A stretch of DNA of 64,000 bases from JAJYIW01 sp963781665 (GCA_963781665.1 CAWAGA010000002.1:2976001-3040000); one strand, 5' to 3'; positions 34,518-45,420 are shown, counted from the first letter of the stretch. Numbers and translations are program-made. Notes: generated by a model from the sequence alone, not told the origin.

Positions 34518-37263
34518 CTATATCCCGGTTTCACTCAAATACTGGAACGTGTAGTTTCCAATTTCGAATTCCTTCTTATGACTGAGCTGTACCCTACCTT
34601 GGGCTACTATCGCTCCCATTTTTACCTGACCTAGTGGCTCCATGTAGATGTGTATCTCCTTTCCCATCTTTTCGGCGGTCAAAAGCGCATGCTTGAGTTC
34701 GAAAGCAGGATCATCGATACAAATCTGGCAGTCTTTCGCGCGACCAATGAGCACCTTTTCCACCTTCAAGCTGGTCAGGTAATAGGTCTTTTTCTTCACA
34801 GCTAAACCGTGGTTTGCTGGCGGGGTTACTTTTAATGGTGCCGGTTATGGTAGCTTTTTGTAATAGGCGTGTGCTCCGGATCCTTCTTGCCAGAACCAGA
34901 CCACAGATTAGCAACGTTGCAAGACCTATTCCACCCCCAACGATTGGTTTACGGCAAGAAACCCACAAAGGATCGATACTGAAGGCAAAATTGGTTGGAC
35001 TGGTTGGGATTAGAGAGAGGCTTTCAGCCTGGTCCCGGCCCGAAATTATCAAAATCTGTCCCTGATATCCGCCCGATGATAATTTGCCACCCATAGGCTT
35101 TAGGTCAACACTAAGTTTACTTGTTCCCGGTTGAACATCGAGTTCATTGGCTCCCAAATCCGCATTTGCCATTCCGCTCAGGCTCAACCCAATTTTCTCC
35201 ACCACAAGGCTGGTAGAAGTAAACGACAACTCCAATTGCACCGGTTGCCAATTAAGGCAGGAATCTGGCGAAACCTGGGATATAACGTTTAGGGCTGTCA
35301 GATCGATCTCAGGCTGGAAAGTAGTGAAAACCAATGGCACAGACGCATTGACCAGGTTCACCTGATTATTTGATGTAAAAACCAGGCTGCCGTTGACGTT
35401 CCCGCTGGTGTATTTGGGTCTGCCTTGATATGCAAGTTGATGGGAATATTTTGACCTGGCTGTACCTGGTAATCACCGGTCTCAACGAGTGTATACCCGG
35501 GCATATTTTCTAGGTGAGCAGATACAGTCGCATTTTGGTCTGAGGTAGAAGTCAATGACACCGTCACCAGGATACCCTTCCGGGCTATCGCAATTTCAAT
35601 TTTCTTCTGGCTCAAATAAGGCTCTGCTATCTGAAGGGTTGAATTATTGAGCGAGATACTTGGGATGAGCTTTACTTCGACGGAAAGATCAGCCGAGTGT
35701 GTATAGGGCAGACCACTGTAAAAAGCCTGGTTGGGCTCGAATGAAATGGTATACAAGCCATTTTCAGTCGGCATGAAAGTACCACTAAAGGTGCCTTCAT
35801 TTTCAGTGAGATGCTCTTCGCTGATTTTTGTCGAAGGCGCAGTGATCTTTGCAATGAAACCCCCACTGTCCAGGTTTTTAATCTCGGTTCCCCCCAGGTG
35901 AAATTGAAGGTTTATAGGTTTATCGAGGACATTGACTTTAGACTGAGATGGCTGGTCCACCACAATTTTAGGAAATTCGATGGCCTGGACTTGGCCCTGG
36001 TAAATGATAGGGACATCACCTTTTTTGCCGGTAAGCTGTATTTGGTAGATACCAGGCAGGTTGGCGTTATTGTAAATTCTTGTAAAATCCCCATCATCTG
36101 CTGTAATATCACCGTTTGTCCCATCGTCGTAAAAACGATCCAGGCTATCTTGTGCACCGTCTGGCCTGGTGATCAAAGCTGAGAAGGATGCGTTCCCAAT
36201 GATCTTGATGAGGCTTCCATCAGACTGCTCCTCTTGTAATCGGGCAATAATATTCATAGGTTGCCCAGCTTCCACGTAACCCTGAGGTGATGTAATTTGC
36301 GCCCGCAGCCGGGAATAGATGATCGCCCGAACTTGTACTGAGCCTATGCCGCCCAAACGAACGGTCCAATTTCCACCCGAGGGTTGATCTACCGTAACAA
36401 CCGAAAATAAGGGATCATCGGTCACTGAATAAGTAACACGGGGGTCATTGAGATTGACTTCCTGACCGAAAGGATCGATTAAGCCATAGGATGCAGTTGA
36501 TGGTTTTGCAATTATAAAACTTACCTTGTTTACATAAGCAACCAAACCAGGATCCAGGGAGAGGACTACGTCACCAGGAGCCGTATTAATTCCCGATCCG
36601 ATAACGGTACGGTCTTTTAAGTTCCCAAGAATCTGCAGGTAAGCATCCAATAAATCTGTTGCGTCAGTCGCAGGGAATATTACACCATTCGTCTCCTCCG
36701 TCAATTGGTTCAGGAATGTGCGGTCTACTCCCTGGGCCAATGCGATCGAATAGAATGGAAATCCCAGACCCTTTGCCACATCCAGGGCTTCATCCTTTGG
36801 TACAGTAGGCTGGCCATCTGTCAAAAATACGATTGCAGGTTTTCGGCCCTGCAGGTCAAAATTCTGGAGCATGGTCCTGGCATCCTGGAAAGCTGCCGTG
36901 ACGTTTGTTTCTCCAACTGCGGGAGTCGTTTGCAAATCTGAAACGATGGATTTCTTATCTGATTCGGATTGAATTAATGAAATCCCTTGGGTTAGCGGAT
37001 GGCTCTCATTCGAAAAAATTATTGCCCCAATTGCATCTCCGTTGTCCAAGAGTGATGCAAATAATCGAGCCCCGGTATAGCGTAAATTGGCTAAGTCATT
37101 ACTTCCCATGCTTCCCGAGTTGTCCAGAAATCAAGATGGCTGCGACCTGATCATTAGGAATATTTTGAGCGTAGACTTGGCGGTTGCCCCCCAAAAAACT
37201 GGCTACCATTATCGTGATGAAGATAAGGAAAGAATTTTTCAAGCAAATTGTAACTTTTTTCAT
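34518..37263 (-). CDS. Secreted/membrane von Willebrand A protein with FHA-like C-terminus, three frameshifts
   Basis: Reading from ATG 37261-37263: a signal peptide-like start (NSFLIFITIMVASFLGG), then, after a shift near 37128 (one extra G), the MIDAS motif DNSGSMGSND of a VWA domain, TDGQP, and repeated beta domains. A shift near 35387 (one A lost: PAGNVNGSLVFTSNN when restored) joins it to the next frame, then a membrane helix (IVGGGIGLATLLICGLVLARRI). A third shift near 34800 in an A-run joins an FHA-like C-terminal domain (VLIGRAKDCQICIDDPAFELKHALLT). Restored, it is one protein of about 915 residues with a large outside part, one membrane helix and a cytoplasmic FHA-like domain. VWA/FHA proteins link to phosphorylation-type signalling. 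Confidence 0.65.
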
Positions 37264-37579
37264 CTTGGTTTCCTATCTTTGGTAGATGTTTTACCCAGCC
37301 TCGATAACATTATCTCAAGATAGGTTTCCTTGCATACAGATTATCTATGGTAATAACGAAGAACAAAACCAAACCTGATTGAGCTTCACAATTCTTCTGG
37401 CTCTTCTGATGAATATGATTGAGCCCCCGATTTTTATGATTTACTTTTGGAACTAAGATTATTTACCAGTCTACAGCGATTAAATTTCTAAGTCAAGCAA
37501 AATATGCTCGCTAATTTCTAGATTTCAAAACTGTAAAGTATTAATCAACCCCGATATATTCCTTAGTTCCATTTTCAGA
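37264..37579. other. Intergenic, AT-rich, no gene seen
   Basis: Space between the VWA gene and the WYL gene (both minus strand). It probably contains the promoter of the VWA cluster, but I see no convincing -35/-10 pair or terminator hairpin. Confidence 0.4.
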
Positions 37580-39055
37580 TCACGCTATTGTTAGCCGGTC
37601 CAATCGGAATGTCCGGTTAGCTCGGCGAGTGTGACAATAGGCGATCAGATAGACCAGGTGCCCACACGGCTCGACCAACAACGGGGTGACGTGGCGTTTC
37701 TCGGGTGAATGCCTGCCCGTCGCCTGGTACCAGATGTCGATAGGTTCCTGGCGGGTTATGGCTGCTTGCAATGTTTCCAAAGTCTCGTCTGAAGGCATGG
37801 GCAGTGAGCCGCGTTCGGGTGAAAAAACTGTTCTTGGATTAGCCTGCTTTACCACTTTTTTAGCGTGCCGGATCGCAGCCAGGCGTATGTGAAGTGGTAA
37901 CGATTTTTCTAACCTGGCAATCAGGTCTGGTGATGGGCTCATACCAATATCTGTCTGTTGCGCCACCAGGCTGATACTTAAAAGCTCTGCGATATCGCCT
38001 TGGGTGATAACCGATTGGACAACTCTATCTTGTTTAGTCTCAATCGCTGATTCATGATCGGGTAGGTTTTCATTGATAAAAATACCCTGCCGGTGGAGAG
38101 CTCTGAGAACTTCTTTTAGTTTGTAGATCGAAATATAAACATGCCGTGGGCTAAGCATCCCGTCCAGGAGGCGGCGCATCGTTCGAGATTGGCGCAAACG
38201 AACGAGCTCCTGGCCATCAGAAAACTCCAGGATTGTTCCCTTGAGCAGGCGGACGGTGGGCTGCCCTTCGATATGCGCTTTGAGCTCGTCTGTCAGCGGG
38301 TTTCCGAGGCCTTGTTCCAGAACTTTGACCAATCGGAAACGATCGCCTTTTTGAGCTGCCAGGCGCAGGTCAGCTGGGAGGAGTGAATACCTTCCTGGTC
38401 GATACGGTTGAAAGTAAGTTTCCAGGTCCCACAAGAGGCGGTAATTCGCCGGGTCAGGTACGACCAGGGACATCTGGTCCAACCACCAGGGTGGCGCCTC
38501 GGCCAGACCGGACGTAGCTGGTTCATTTTTGAAGTATTTCTCCGCGGCAGGAGTCAATTTGTTGTCCTCCAATATGCCCAACGCTCGCAAGCCATTTCCT
38601 TGCTTGTTCAGCGCCTTCATGAGCCTGGATTCGGCATCTGAAGCCAGGATGTTCCGGATAAGTCGGGCTCTTGTTTGCCTGATTTTGGCTGTTTGGGGTG
38701 AATTAACCCAGGCATCCAGCAAGGATTTCATTTGCTGATCCCTGGGCAATTCAAACCACCCTGGCGCCAGCGAGGTGGGCTGGCAAATCGATTTATCCAT
38801 CAAACCGATTTCTTGCAGAATTCGGAGCCAGAATGAAAGCCTGGGCCAGGTAGAAAACCGGCGGATGGATAAGGCCAACCGCCAGGTATGGAATGATCCG
38901 GCGCCAAACCAGCGGCTGGAAGAGCAAATCCGGAATGCGCAACCGACAACCCGATCGAAACCGTCCATCAAATAATCGGGTGTGGTAAGATCAGGATCAT
39001 GAACAGGAACCATTTCAACCTCAGCCATAAACTGTTTTTCAACCATTCTATCCAA
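37580..39055 (-). CDS. WYL-domain regulator (CRISPR-adjacent)
   Basis: 491 residues. The last 70 or so residues form a WYL domain (TLQAAITRQEPIDIWYQATG, then EPCGHLVYLIAYC and TFRLDRLTI), ligand-sensing module found in CRISPR- and phage-defence-linked regulators. The N-terminal 300 residues resemble DNA-binding/helicase C-terminal-like repeats with winged-helix-like pieces (RQLHRQGIFINE near 340). It is transcribed divergently from array 1; the start is 55 bp from the conserved leader. A broken paralogue faces array 2. Role in regulating the array is inferred. Confidence 0.7.
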   Translation of the reverse strand: MDRMVEKQFMAEVEMVPVHDPDLTTPDYLMDGFDRVVGCAFRICSSSRWFGAGSFHTWRLALSIRRFSTWPRLSFWLRILQEIGLMDKSICQPTSLAPGWFELPRDQQMKSLLDAWVNSPQTAKIRQTRARLIRNILASDAESRLMKALNKQGNGLRALGILEDNKLTPAAEKYFKNEPATSGLAEAPPWWLDQMSLVVPDPANYRLLWDLETYFQPYRPGRYSLLPADLRLAAQKGDRFRLVKVLEQGLGNPLTDELKAHIEGQPTVRLLKGTILEFSDGQELVRLRQSRTMRRLLDGMLSPRHVYISIYKLKEVLRALHRQGIFINENLPDHESAIETKQDRVVQSVITQGDIAELLSISLVAQQTDIGMSPSPDLIARLEKSLPLHIRLAAIRHAKKVVKQANPRTVFSPERGSLPMPSDETLETLQAAITRQEPIDIWYQATGRHSPEKRHVTPLLVEPCGHLVYLIAYCHTRRANRTFRLDRLTIA

Positions 39056-39351
39056 TTAGACGTTGGATGCAAGTCCTAGGTCTTGTGATTATTATCACAT
39101 TGTATCGATGCAGATTCGGAAAAGGCGATTGAAATCGATAGGATGACTTCCAATGAGTTCTGCAGAGGTAACCGGGAATGTGAGCGGATTAGAATCAGAT
39201 TAAAATGCGATCAAAATACTGCCACATTCTTCACGTTCGCAGAGGTGGTGCAAATGGACGGTCAAGCGTGCTATAATAAACACAGTTGAGCTAAAGAGAG
39301 GTTTTTTAGGAAGAGGCTTAACCGCCCATGCCCTGTCTAAGGGATTGAAAC
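38243..39351 (+). repeat. 1.1-kb segmental duplication, copy 1 (WYL N-terminus, leader, first repeat)
   Basis: Nearly identical to 48366-49474, with a constant offset of 10123 bp and no indels. It comprises the N-terminal part of the WYL gene, its promoter region and the CRISPR leader with the first repeat. Left of 38243 the sequences diverge abruptly inside the WYL gene. Confidence 0.85.
39110..39314 (+). promoter_or_regulatory. CRISPR leader 1
   Basis: About 205 bp shared with 49233-49437 and 58779-58983. TATAAT at 39272-39277 sits 43 bp before the first repeat in all three; -35 is weak. The sequence next to the repeat (TTGAGCTAAAGAGAGGTTTT, ending TTAGGAAGA) is identical in the three leaders, as expected for the integration-recognition zone. 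Confidence 0.8.
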
Positions 39352-40396
39352 TTTGCTGAGCCGGTTACTTTACCGTTACAGAACAGGCTTAACCGCCCAT
39401 GCCCTGTCTAAGGGATTGAAACAAAATCAACTGGGTTGGGACCGAGGTCGGGTCGATGATGGCTTAACCGCCCATGCCCTGTCTAAGGGATTGAAACAAA
39501 ATCAACTGGGTTGGGACCGAGGTCGGGTCGATGATGGCTTAACCGCCCATGCCCTGTCTAAGGGATTGAAACATTGTAAATCTCCTTGAACTTCTTTGAA
39601 TAAAAACGTGGGGCTTAACCGCCCATGCCCTGTCTAAGGGATTGAAACGTTTCACCTTGGGACGCAACAATATTGCCGTCCAACTGGCTTAACCGCCCAT
39701 GCCCTGTCTAAGGGATTGAAACCAGTTGGTGTGAAAGACACAGTTAACTATCAAAAATGGCTTAACCGCCCATGCCCTGTCTAAGGGATTGAAACAATAA
39801 ATTGGCCTGTTGGTAAACTCGTACTTCCTTCATGGGCTTAACCGCCCATGCCCTGTCTAAGGGATTGAAACAAAATAAGCCCATCTCTCGATCCAACTTT
39901 GTTTGTAGGCTTAACCGCCCATGCCCTGTCTAAGGGATTGAAACTTTGTGTCGCTCCGGTTATTGTATATGGATTCGCCGGATGGCTTAACCGCCCATGC
40001 CCTGTCTAAGGGATTGAAACCGGATTCCTCATATAGATGACGAGATTCATGATGACGAGAAGGCTTAACCGCCCATGCCCTGTCTAAGGGATTGAAACAT
40101 TGCCTTGAGTGGTCGTGCTAACCGTTGCCGGAAGGCTTAACCGCCCATGCCCTGTCTGAGGGATTGAAACCAACGTCGCCGTATGCGATTGAGTCGCAGT
40201 CGGAACCGGGCTTAACCGCCCATGCCCTGTCTAAGGGATTGAAACGTCTCTCCATCGGTTAAGATGAATGGATGTGTTTCTTGGGCTTAACCGCCCGTGC
40301 CCTGTCTAAGGGATTGAAACAAAATTCACAAACGGCGCATGTTTGCGTTTCGTTTCCCGGGCTTAACCGCCCATGCCCTGTCTAAGGAATTGAAAC
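39315..40396 (+). CRISPR. CRISPR array 1: 15 repeats, 14 spacers
   Basis: 37-nt repeats start at 39315, 39386, 39461, 39536, 39612, 39686, 39759, 39835, 39908, 39984, 40062, 40134, 40209, 40284 and 40360. They begin GGCTTAACCGCCCATG and end AAGGGATTGAAAC. Repeats 12 (CTGAG), 14 (CCCGTG) and 15 (GGAATTG) carry changes, so the leader-distal end is the older. Spacers are 34 to about 41 nt; spacers 2 and 3 are identical. ATTGAAAC-ending repeats are typical of type III and some type I systems. Confidence 0.98.
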
Positions 40397-41258
40397 TCAT
40401 CGGTCCAGCCGACGTGTTTTTACTTTTAGAAATCCTGGCGGATAAAATTCCATTCATCGATAATGCCTGGGATGTTCTCCATACCTAGTTCACCCTTTGG
40501 GAGGGGCCATACTTGGATTGATGGCTTTGGGTAACGTCAACTCCTTTGCTGCGGTTCTTGCGGCAATTACGATGGGTGGGATTACACTGGCGTCACACGG
40601 GAGCAAAGCCAGCGCTCGAGTCCTGCTCAATGTCATCAGCCCTCTTGAAGGTGCCAGTAATATTGCCATCAGTACCACAGAAGATGTCATAGCCAGCTCT
40701 CTGGCGTTTTTTTCTTTAAAAGCTCCTTATCTTGCCATGGGCCTGGCACTGGTTGTGATTATCCTAGTTCTTTTCTTTGCTCTCTGGCTCACTTGCTGGG
40801 CGCTATTCACGATATCCTTGCTTTTTCATCGAATGGTTAGCTGGTTTTCTCATAAGGAAACCTGTGATGAGCTGCCAAATGTGTATCGGGTTCAGCTCGG
40901 GCATATGAAACCGGATTGGTGCTTGCAGGGCTTTATCCAGAACCTGCCGGGTATTGGCGGGTGAAAATGGATTGTGTCGATCGTATCTGGCCAGATCGTC
41001 TTCACCTGAAAAATCTTCTTGAAGGGGGTAGAGACGAAGAGTCTGACCTTTGAGGAAATTAAGGCCATTTATCGCCACAGCAAGGTGCTTGTAGATGTGG
41101 TTGAGATCTATACTATCAGCGGTCAGTCGTCAAAATCACCAATCCGGCTGGTTTTCACAAAAGACCGGGCTTGCCTGGTGAGCACCCTGATGGAAAGGAT
41201 GAAACAAATTAGTTTTCCTGGCATTCAATCAAATTTACCGGTTGTTTTTGTTGATTGA
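40397..41258 (+). pseudogene. DUF4126-type membrane protein remnant
   Basis: Right after the last array-1 repeat, the plus strand encodes pieces homologous to the intact gene at 51558: EILADKIPFIDNAWDVLHT (stop follows), LGLMALGNVNSFAAVLAAIT, ASHGSKASARVLLNVISPLEGASNI and, after a stop and frame change, TFEEIKAIYRHSKVLVDVVE. The N-terminal third is missing and replaced by the array; several stops and frameshifts are visible, so it is dead. Confidence 0.85.
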
Positions 41259-41731
41259 TTTTTTAAATCCGATCTATAATGTGTTTGAAAGTGGTTGTGA
41301 AAAAAATTTTTCAGCGTCATTACCCTCTTCGCCCAATTAGTGAGGTTGAAGCTTTGTTATTGAGCCGGATTGGAATCTGCGATCGAAGATTTATGACTCC
41401 CATCTCCCTGTGGAAGAGTTGAGACAAAATCTGGCTGCTTTCGGTATCTCAAGTTCACATAGTCGTGCCCCATCTTTTTTAGAATAGCCTGAAACATATC
41501 TGTGCTGTTTATGATGGGTTGGCGCTTATTTTACCTAAATACACAAATGCCACATTTATTGGTTTGAAAAAAAAAGATGAGTAGGCGGTTTATTTTTTTT
41601 TATTAATCATTAAAGGTCAACAAAAAAAGAATTATGAATTTCCATAAAAAGAGATCCGGTTTCCAAAAAATAATGCTGTAACCTTTATATTAACCCATCA
41701 CTCAAAAATCGAGATTTCCTTACAGGGAAAA
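41259..41731. other. Intergenic, AT-rich, no gene seen
   Basis: About 470 bp rich in A/T runs between the DUF4126 remnant and the STAND gene. Presumably carries the STAND promoter; no clear element identified. Confidence 0.4.
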
Positions 41732-44479
41732 ATGGACAAGTTCTCTCCAACAACAAAACCTGATAGCGATTCGTGCATTCCAGAAGAGCTCCAAATGCGT
41801 TTCCAGGATCGTGATGCGTTTATTCGGATTTTTAGAAATATTATTCAACAGTCACCACCATACCCTGTCTTGATGTTTCACGGTGTCGGGGGAATTGGAA
41901 AAACTTATCTGATGCGTTTTCTTGAATACGAATTTTATAATTGCAGGAATAAGCATCTACCAGATCAACCACACGTATTTCTTTCTTTTAAGACTGGTAA
42001 TACTTCCACAAGCGTCGAAAAAGCTTTGTGGCAAGCGCGCGAACAATTGCTTAGGTTCAATAAACATTTTACCTTTATTAGATTTGATATTGTATGGTGG
42101 ATATGGTTGGAGCATGTCAATAATCTAAAAATTGATAAAAATATAGATCTGCTACCGGAGGATATTAATCGGATCAGTGAGTTGTTGGCAATATTTACAA
42201 TTGTGGATGTGGCAAAAGTCATCAACCTTATTGGGCAGGTATTCAAACGTGTTAAGAATAAAGTTGAAGGTCATCAAACATTGACTTGGTTTCAGGAGCA
42301 TATTGATGTCCCTAAGAAAATTAGTCTTAGGAAAGCCCTTGAGATGATGGATCGTCAATCGCTTAATAGATTATTGCCTTTGGCATTTGCAGCAGACATT
42401 GCGGAAAACATGGAACATATGAAAACTTACAAGTATCCGTTGGCCATATTTATTGATACCTTTGAGACAGTTCAGGAACAATCCGGAAGGTCGTTTGGCA
42501 TGGAGACAAGAAGTTTTATCCAAGCCTTGGCTGAAGAATTAATAGGATTAAAAGCAAATGCGGTCATGATTATTGCTGGACAGAATAACCTCACATGGGC
42601 AGAAGTACAAAGGAGTGATGGAACCTGGGCACTAAATCCAAAATCGATTTTTGGGAATGGATTAACCCATCACGATGCGACAACATTTGAAAGTGTTTTC
42701 TTACGACAGTACCTGGTCGGAAACCTTTCAAATCAGGATGCGCGTGATTATTTATTAAGATGTTATCAATTATCAGACCCTTATACAATTGAAAAAATTA
42801 TCAGTTTTACGAGTGGATACCCATTAGCGTTGGGTGTAGTCGGTGATCTGGTCTCAGAAACAAGAGGTAAAGTATCATTTCGTGAAGACTTTGAATCCCT
42901 ACAGGTGCGCGTTATAGGAAAACCACCCTTTGGTGAAGAATGGCAAAGAGAAGTGAATGATTGGCTTATTGAACGCCTTTTTCATCAGCTTGATAAAAAT
43001 GGCAGGAAAAATGCCATCATGATGATTAAGACAGCATCTTTTGTTCGTTTGTTCAATTGCGATTTATTGAGTGAAATAACTGATAATTTAGAAATCCAGG
43101 ATGATTTTCGTCAACTCCAGTGCTATTCATTTGTTGAGCCTTGTCTTGTTGGCAATGAACAATATTATAGATTGCATCCTGTAATTCGGGATCTGCTACA
43201 ACGTAAATATGGTATATCGAGACTATCTGAAAATTATAAACAAAAATCTTTGAAATGGTTTGAAAGCCAGGAATCTTCTGGTGTCGAAAAAAGTAAGTGG
43301 ACTTTCCGAGTTGAAATTCTGTATCTTCTATGGCAATTATTCAGGAACGATGATGCAGTTCAAAAATTGCAAGAATGGTTTAAAGAACTAATTTCAACAG
43401 AATCCATAGATATTTGTTGGGAATTAATCGAGTCAAGTCACGCAATCGAAAATACACTACCCCCTGATATTCAGGCCCGTTTGAATCTCTACCGATCAAT
43501 TTTGCACTCAAGAACCTGGCATGACAAAGGGGCAAATCGAGAGCTTGCATCACTTTATGCCGAAAAAGCAATTCTATTGGCTTCAAAAGGATCTAACTTT
43601 GATCTTTTAGCGGAAGCTTATGTTACGGCTGCATGGGCTTACGTGTATAGAGCAGTTGGAATCTCTTCAGATTCGAAAACTTTCTACGTGAAAGCACTCC
43701 AGCTTCTAAATAAGGCATCAGAAATTGGACCAACAAATCAAAACCGTTCAAGCATTGCAAACGCTCTAATGCTTCGAGCTGGAATGGAAACCGCAAATAA
43801 TCCCGATTTTGGGAATCAGTTGTTAATCGATCAAGCGATTGATCTATTCAAACAGGCCGGTGATATACAAGGACAAAGAGAATCATATTTTGCAAAAGCT
43901 ACAATCGCTGTTCGATTGGCGAATTGGCAGCAAGTTATTCCCAATCTTGAAATGGCAGAAGCTCTAAACCAGCAGTTATTTCCACCAGATGCCCTTTGGT
44001 GCGCACATATAATCCAGTTGTATGGAGAATATTACGCCCAGCAGAAAATGTGGAAGCAAGCCGAAGAAAAATTGGTCATTGCTGAGAAAAAATATGATAG
44101 CTTGCATTTTATTGGAGGACTTTGCGCATCCATAGGATGGATGGGAATTGTTCAACTCAGACAAGGAAAAGAACCTGAAGGCTTGGATTTATTATGCGAA
44201 GCCCTTCGAATTGAGCATGATATTCTTGGCAGCCAGGAAGGTGTCGCCAAATGGCTGTACTTCTTGGGAGAAGCTTTTTTTTATCAGCAAGACTTCCTAC
44301 GGGCTTTACAAGTTTTATGGCTTAGTGAAGCGATTCGTGCAGAGATAAGCCACACTGAATTACGTTCTACGCAAGCGAAGATAAATGAAATTCGGAAGTT
44401 GATTGGTCAGGTCCAATTCGAAATTATTAGGCAGAAATTTGATCCTAAAAAGGTTGAATTCGCGGAGTATTTATTCTAA
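41732..44479 (+). CDS. STAND-type AAA+/NB-ARC ATPase with TPR repeats
   Basis: 915 residues. Walker A GVGGIGKT at 51-58, Walker B PLAIFIDTFE near 236-246, the NB-ARC GxP-like SGYPLALGVVGDLV about residue 366, a winged-helix segment and then C-terminal TPR-like helices (for example AKATIAVRLANWQQVIPNLEMAEALNQQ). STAND ATPases act as molecular switches in regulation and anti-phage immunity. No N-terminal effector domain is seen before the P-loop. It is translationally coupled (TAATG) to the GH130-like gene and lies between CRISPR arrays 1 and 2. Low GC compared with the Tad cluster. Confidence 0.8.
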   Translation: MDKFSPTTKPDSDSCIPEELQMRFQDRDAFIRIFRNIIQQSPPYPVLMFHGVGGIGKTYLMRFLEYEFYNCRNKHLPDQPHVFLSFKTGNTSTSVEKALWQAREQLLRFNKHFTFIRFDIVWWIWLEHVNNLKIDKNIDLLPEDINRISELLAIFTIVDVAKVINLIGQVFKRVKNKVEGHQTLTWFQEHIDVPKKISLRKALEMMDRQSLNRLLPLAFAADIAENMEHMKTYKYPLAIFIDTFETVQEQSGRSFGMETRSFIQALAEELIGLKANAVMIIAGQNNLTWAEVQRSDGTWALNPKSIFGNGLTHHDATTFESVFLRQYLVGNLSNQDARDYLLRCYQLSDPYTIEKIISFTSGYPLALGVVGDLVSETRGKVSFREDFESLQVRVIGKPPFGEEWQREVNDWLIERLFHQLDKNGRKNAIMMIKTASFVRLFNCDLLSEITDNLEIQDDFRQLQCYSFVEPCLVGNEQYYRLHPVIRDLLQRKYGISRLSENYKQKSLKWFESQESSGVEKSKWTFRVEILYLLWQLFRNDDAVQKLQEWFKELISTESIDICWELIESSHAIENTLPPDIQARLNLYRSILHSRTWHDKGANRELASLYAEKAILLASKGSNFDLLAEAYVTAAWAYVYRAVGISSDSKTFYVKALQLLNKASEIGPTNQNRSSIANALMLRAGMETANNPDFGNQLLIDQAIDLFKQAGDIQGQRESYFAKATIAVRLANWQQVIPNLEMAEALNQQLFPPDALWCAHIIQLYGEYYAQQKMWKQAEEKLVIAEKKYDSLHFIGGLCASIGWMGIVQLRQGKEPEGLDLLCEALRIEHDILGSQEGVAKWLYFLGEAFFYQQDFLRALQVLWLSEAIRAEISHTELRSTQAKINEIRKLIGQVQFEIIRQKFDPKKVEFAEYLF

Positions 44480-45418
44480 TGTGGATTAATTCGTTTCAGA
44501 AATATGGTTTGAATCCGATTCTGGCTCCCCAGGGGGATAGTTGGGAGGGTAGAGCTGTATTTAACCCTGCAGCATGGACGAACGAGAAGGAAGTTTATCT
44601 ACTTTACCGGGCAGAAGAAATTCACCAAGACAAAAGAATCGTTTCAATGTCTCGAATCGGTCTCGCAATTAGTGATGACGGATTTCAATTTACACGAGTC
44701 CCTTATCCAGTTATGGAGCCGACTGAAACTTATGAAAACTTTGGGGGTTGTGAGGACCCACGGATTGTCCGAATTGAGAATAAATTCTATATGACTTACA
44801 CAGCTTATGATGGCAAAATTGCCAGGTTGGCTTTAGCAATTAGTGAGGATTTACGATCATGGCAAAAAATAGGACCAGTAATATCAATTGAGCAGTGGGA
44901 AAAATTAAATCTTGGATAAGGCACATAAATCATTACTACCAAAGGGTTGGTCTAAATCCGGAGCAATTCTGGCTCAAAAAATTAATGGGTTTTATTGGAT
45001 GTATTTTGGTGATACAAATATCTGGGTAGCATACTCCACAAACCTGTGCAATTGGGAAGTTGTTCCTGAACCAGTATTATCGCCACGCCCAGGTTTTTTT
45101 GATTCAAATCTCGTCGAACCTGGCCCTCCTCCATTATTTACAAGTGAAGGTATTTGGTTGGGATACAATGGTGCAGATAAAAACCTTCGATATTCATTTG
45201 GGCAATGTTTATTTAAACCTGATAACCCACAGAAACTAGCACGCAGGTGTAGCAAAGCGTTATTGGAACCAGAGACCGAAATGGAAATGAAGGGTTATGT
45301 TCCTCAAGTCGTGTTTGGCGAGGGATTGGTCAGGTTTAAAGGTGCCTGGTTTCTTTATTACGGGATGGCAGATGGAAACATAGGTGTTGCAATAACTGAT
45401 GCACAGGAAAATACTTGA
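44479..45418 (+). CDS. GH130-like glycosidase/phosphorylase, frameshifted in this sequence
   Basis: The first frame (146 codons) has GRAVFNPAAWTNEKEVYLLYRAEE and the GH130 signature GGCEDPRIVRIENKFYMTYTAYDG; the second frame (from about 44912) continues KSLLPKGWSKSGAILAQKINGFYWMYFGDTNIWVAYSTN and FRYSFGQCLFKPD-like repeats to GAWFLYYGMADGNIGVAI. One extra A near 44900 (AAATTAAATC) splits them; without it there is one protein of about 312 residues. GH130 enzymes act on beta-mannosides, often as phosphorylases; the substrate cannot be told. Translation is coupled to the STAND ATPase. Confidence 0.7.
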
Positions 45419-45420
45419 TC

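Noticed and set aside
39353..39589. Open frames through CRISPR arrays (also at 49700-50115, 50552-50801 and 59301-59513)
   Set aside because: They translate the repeat (LTAHALSKGLK units) and are artefacts of the arrays.
44992..45255. Minus-strand frame over the GH130-like gene
   Set aside because: No family similarity; the plus strand carries the GH130 signature.
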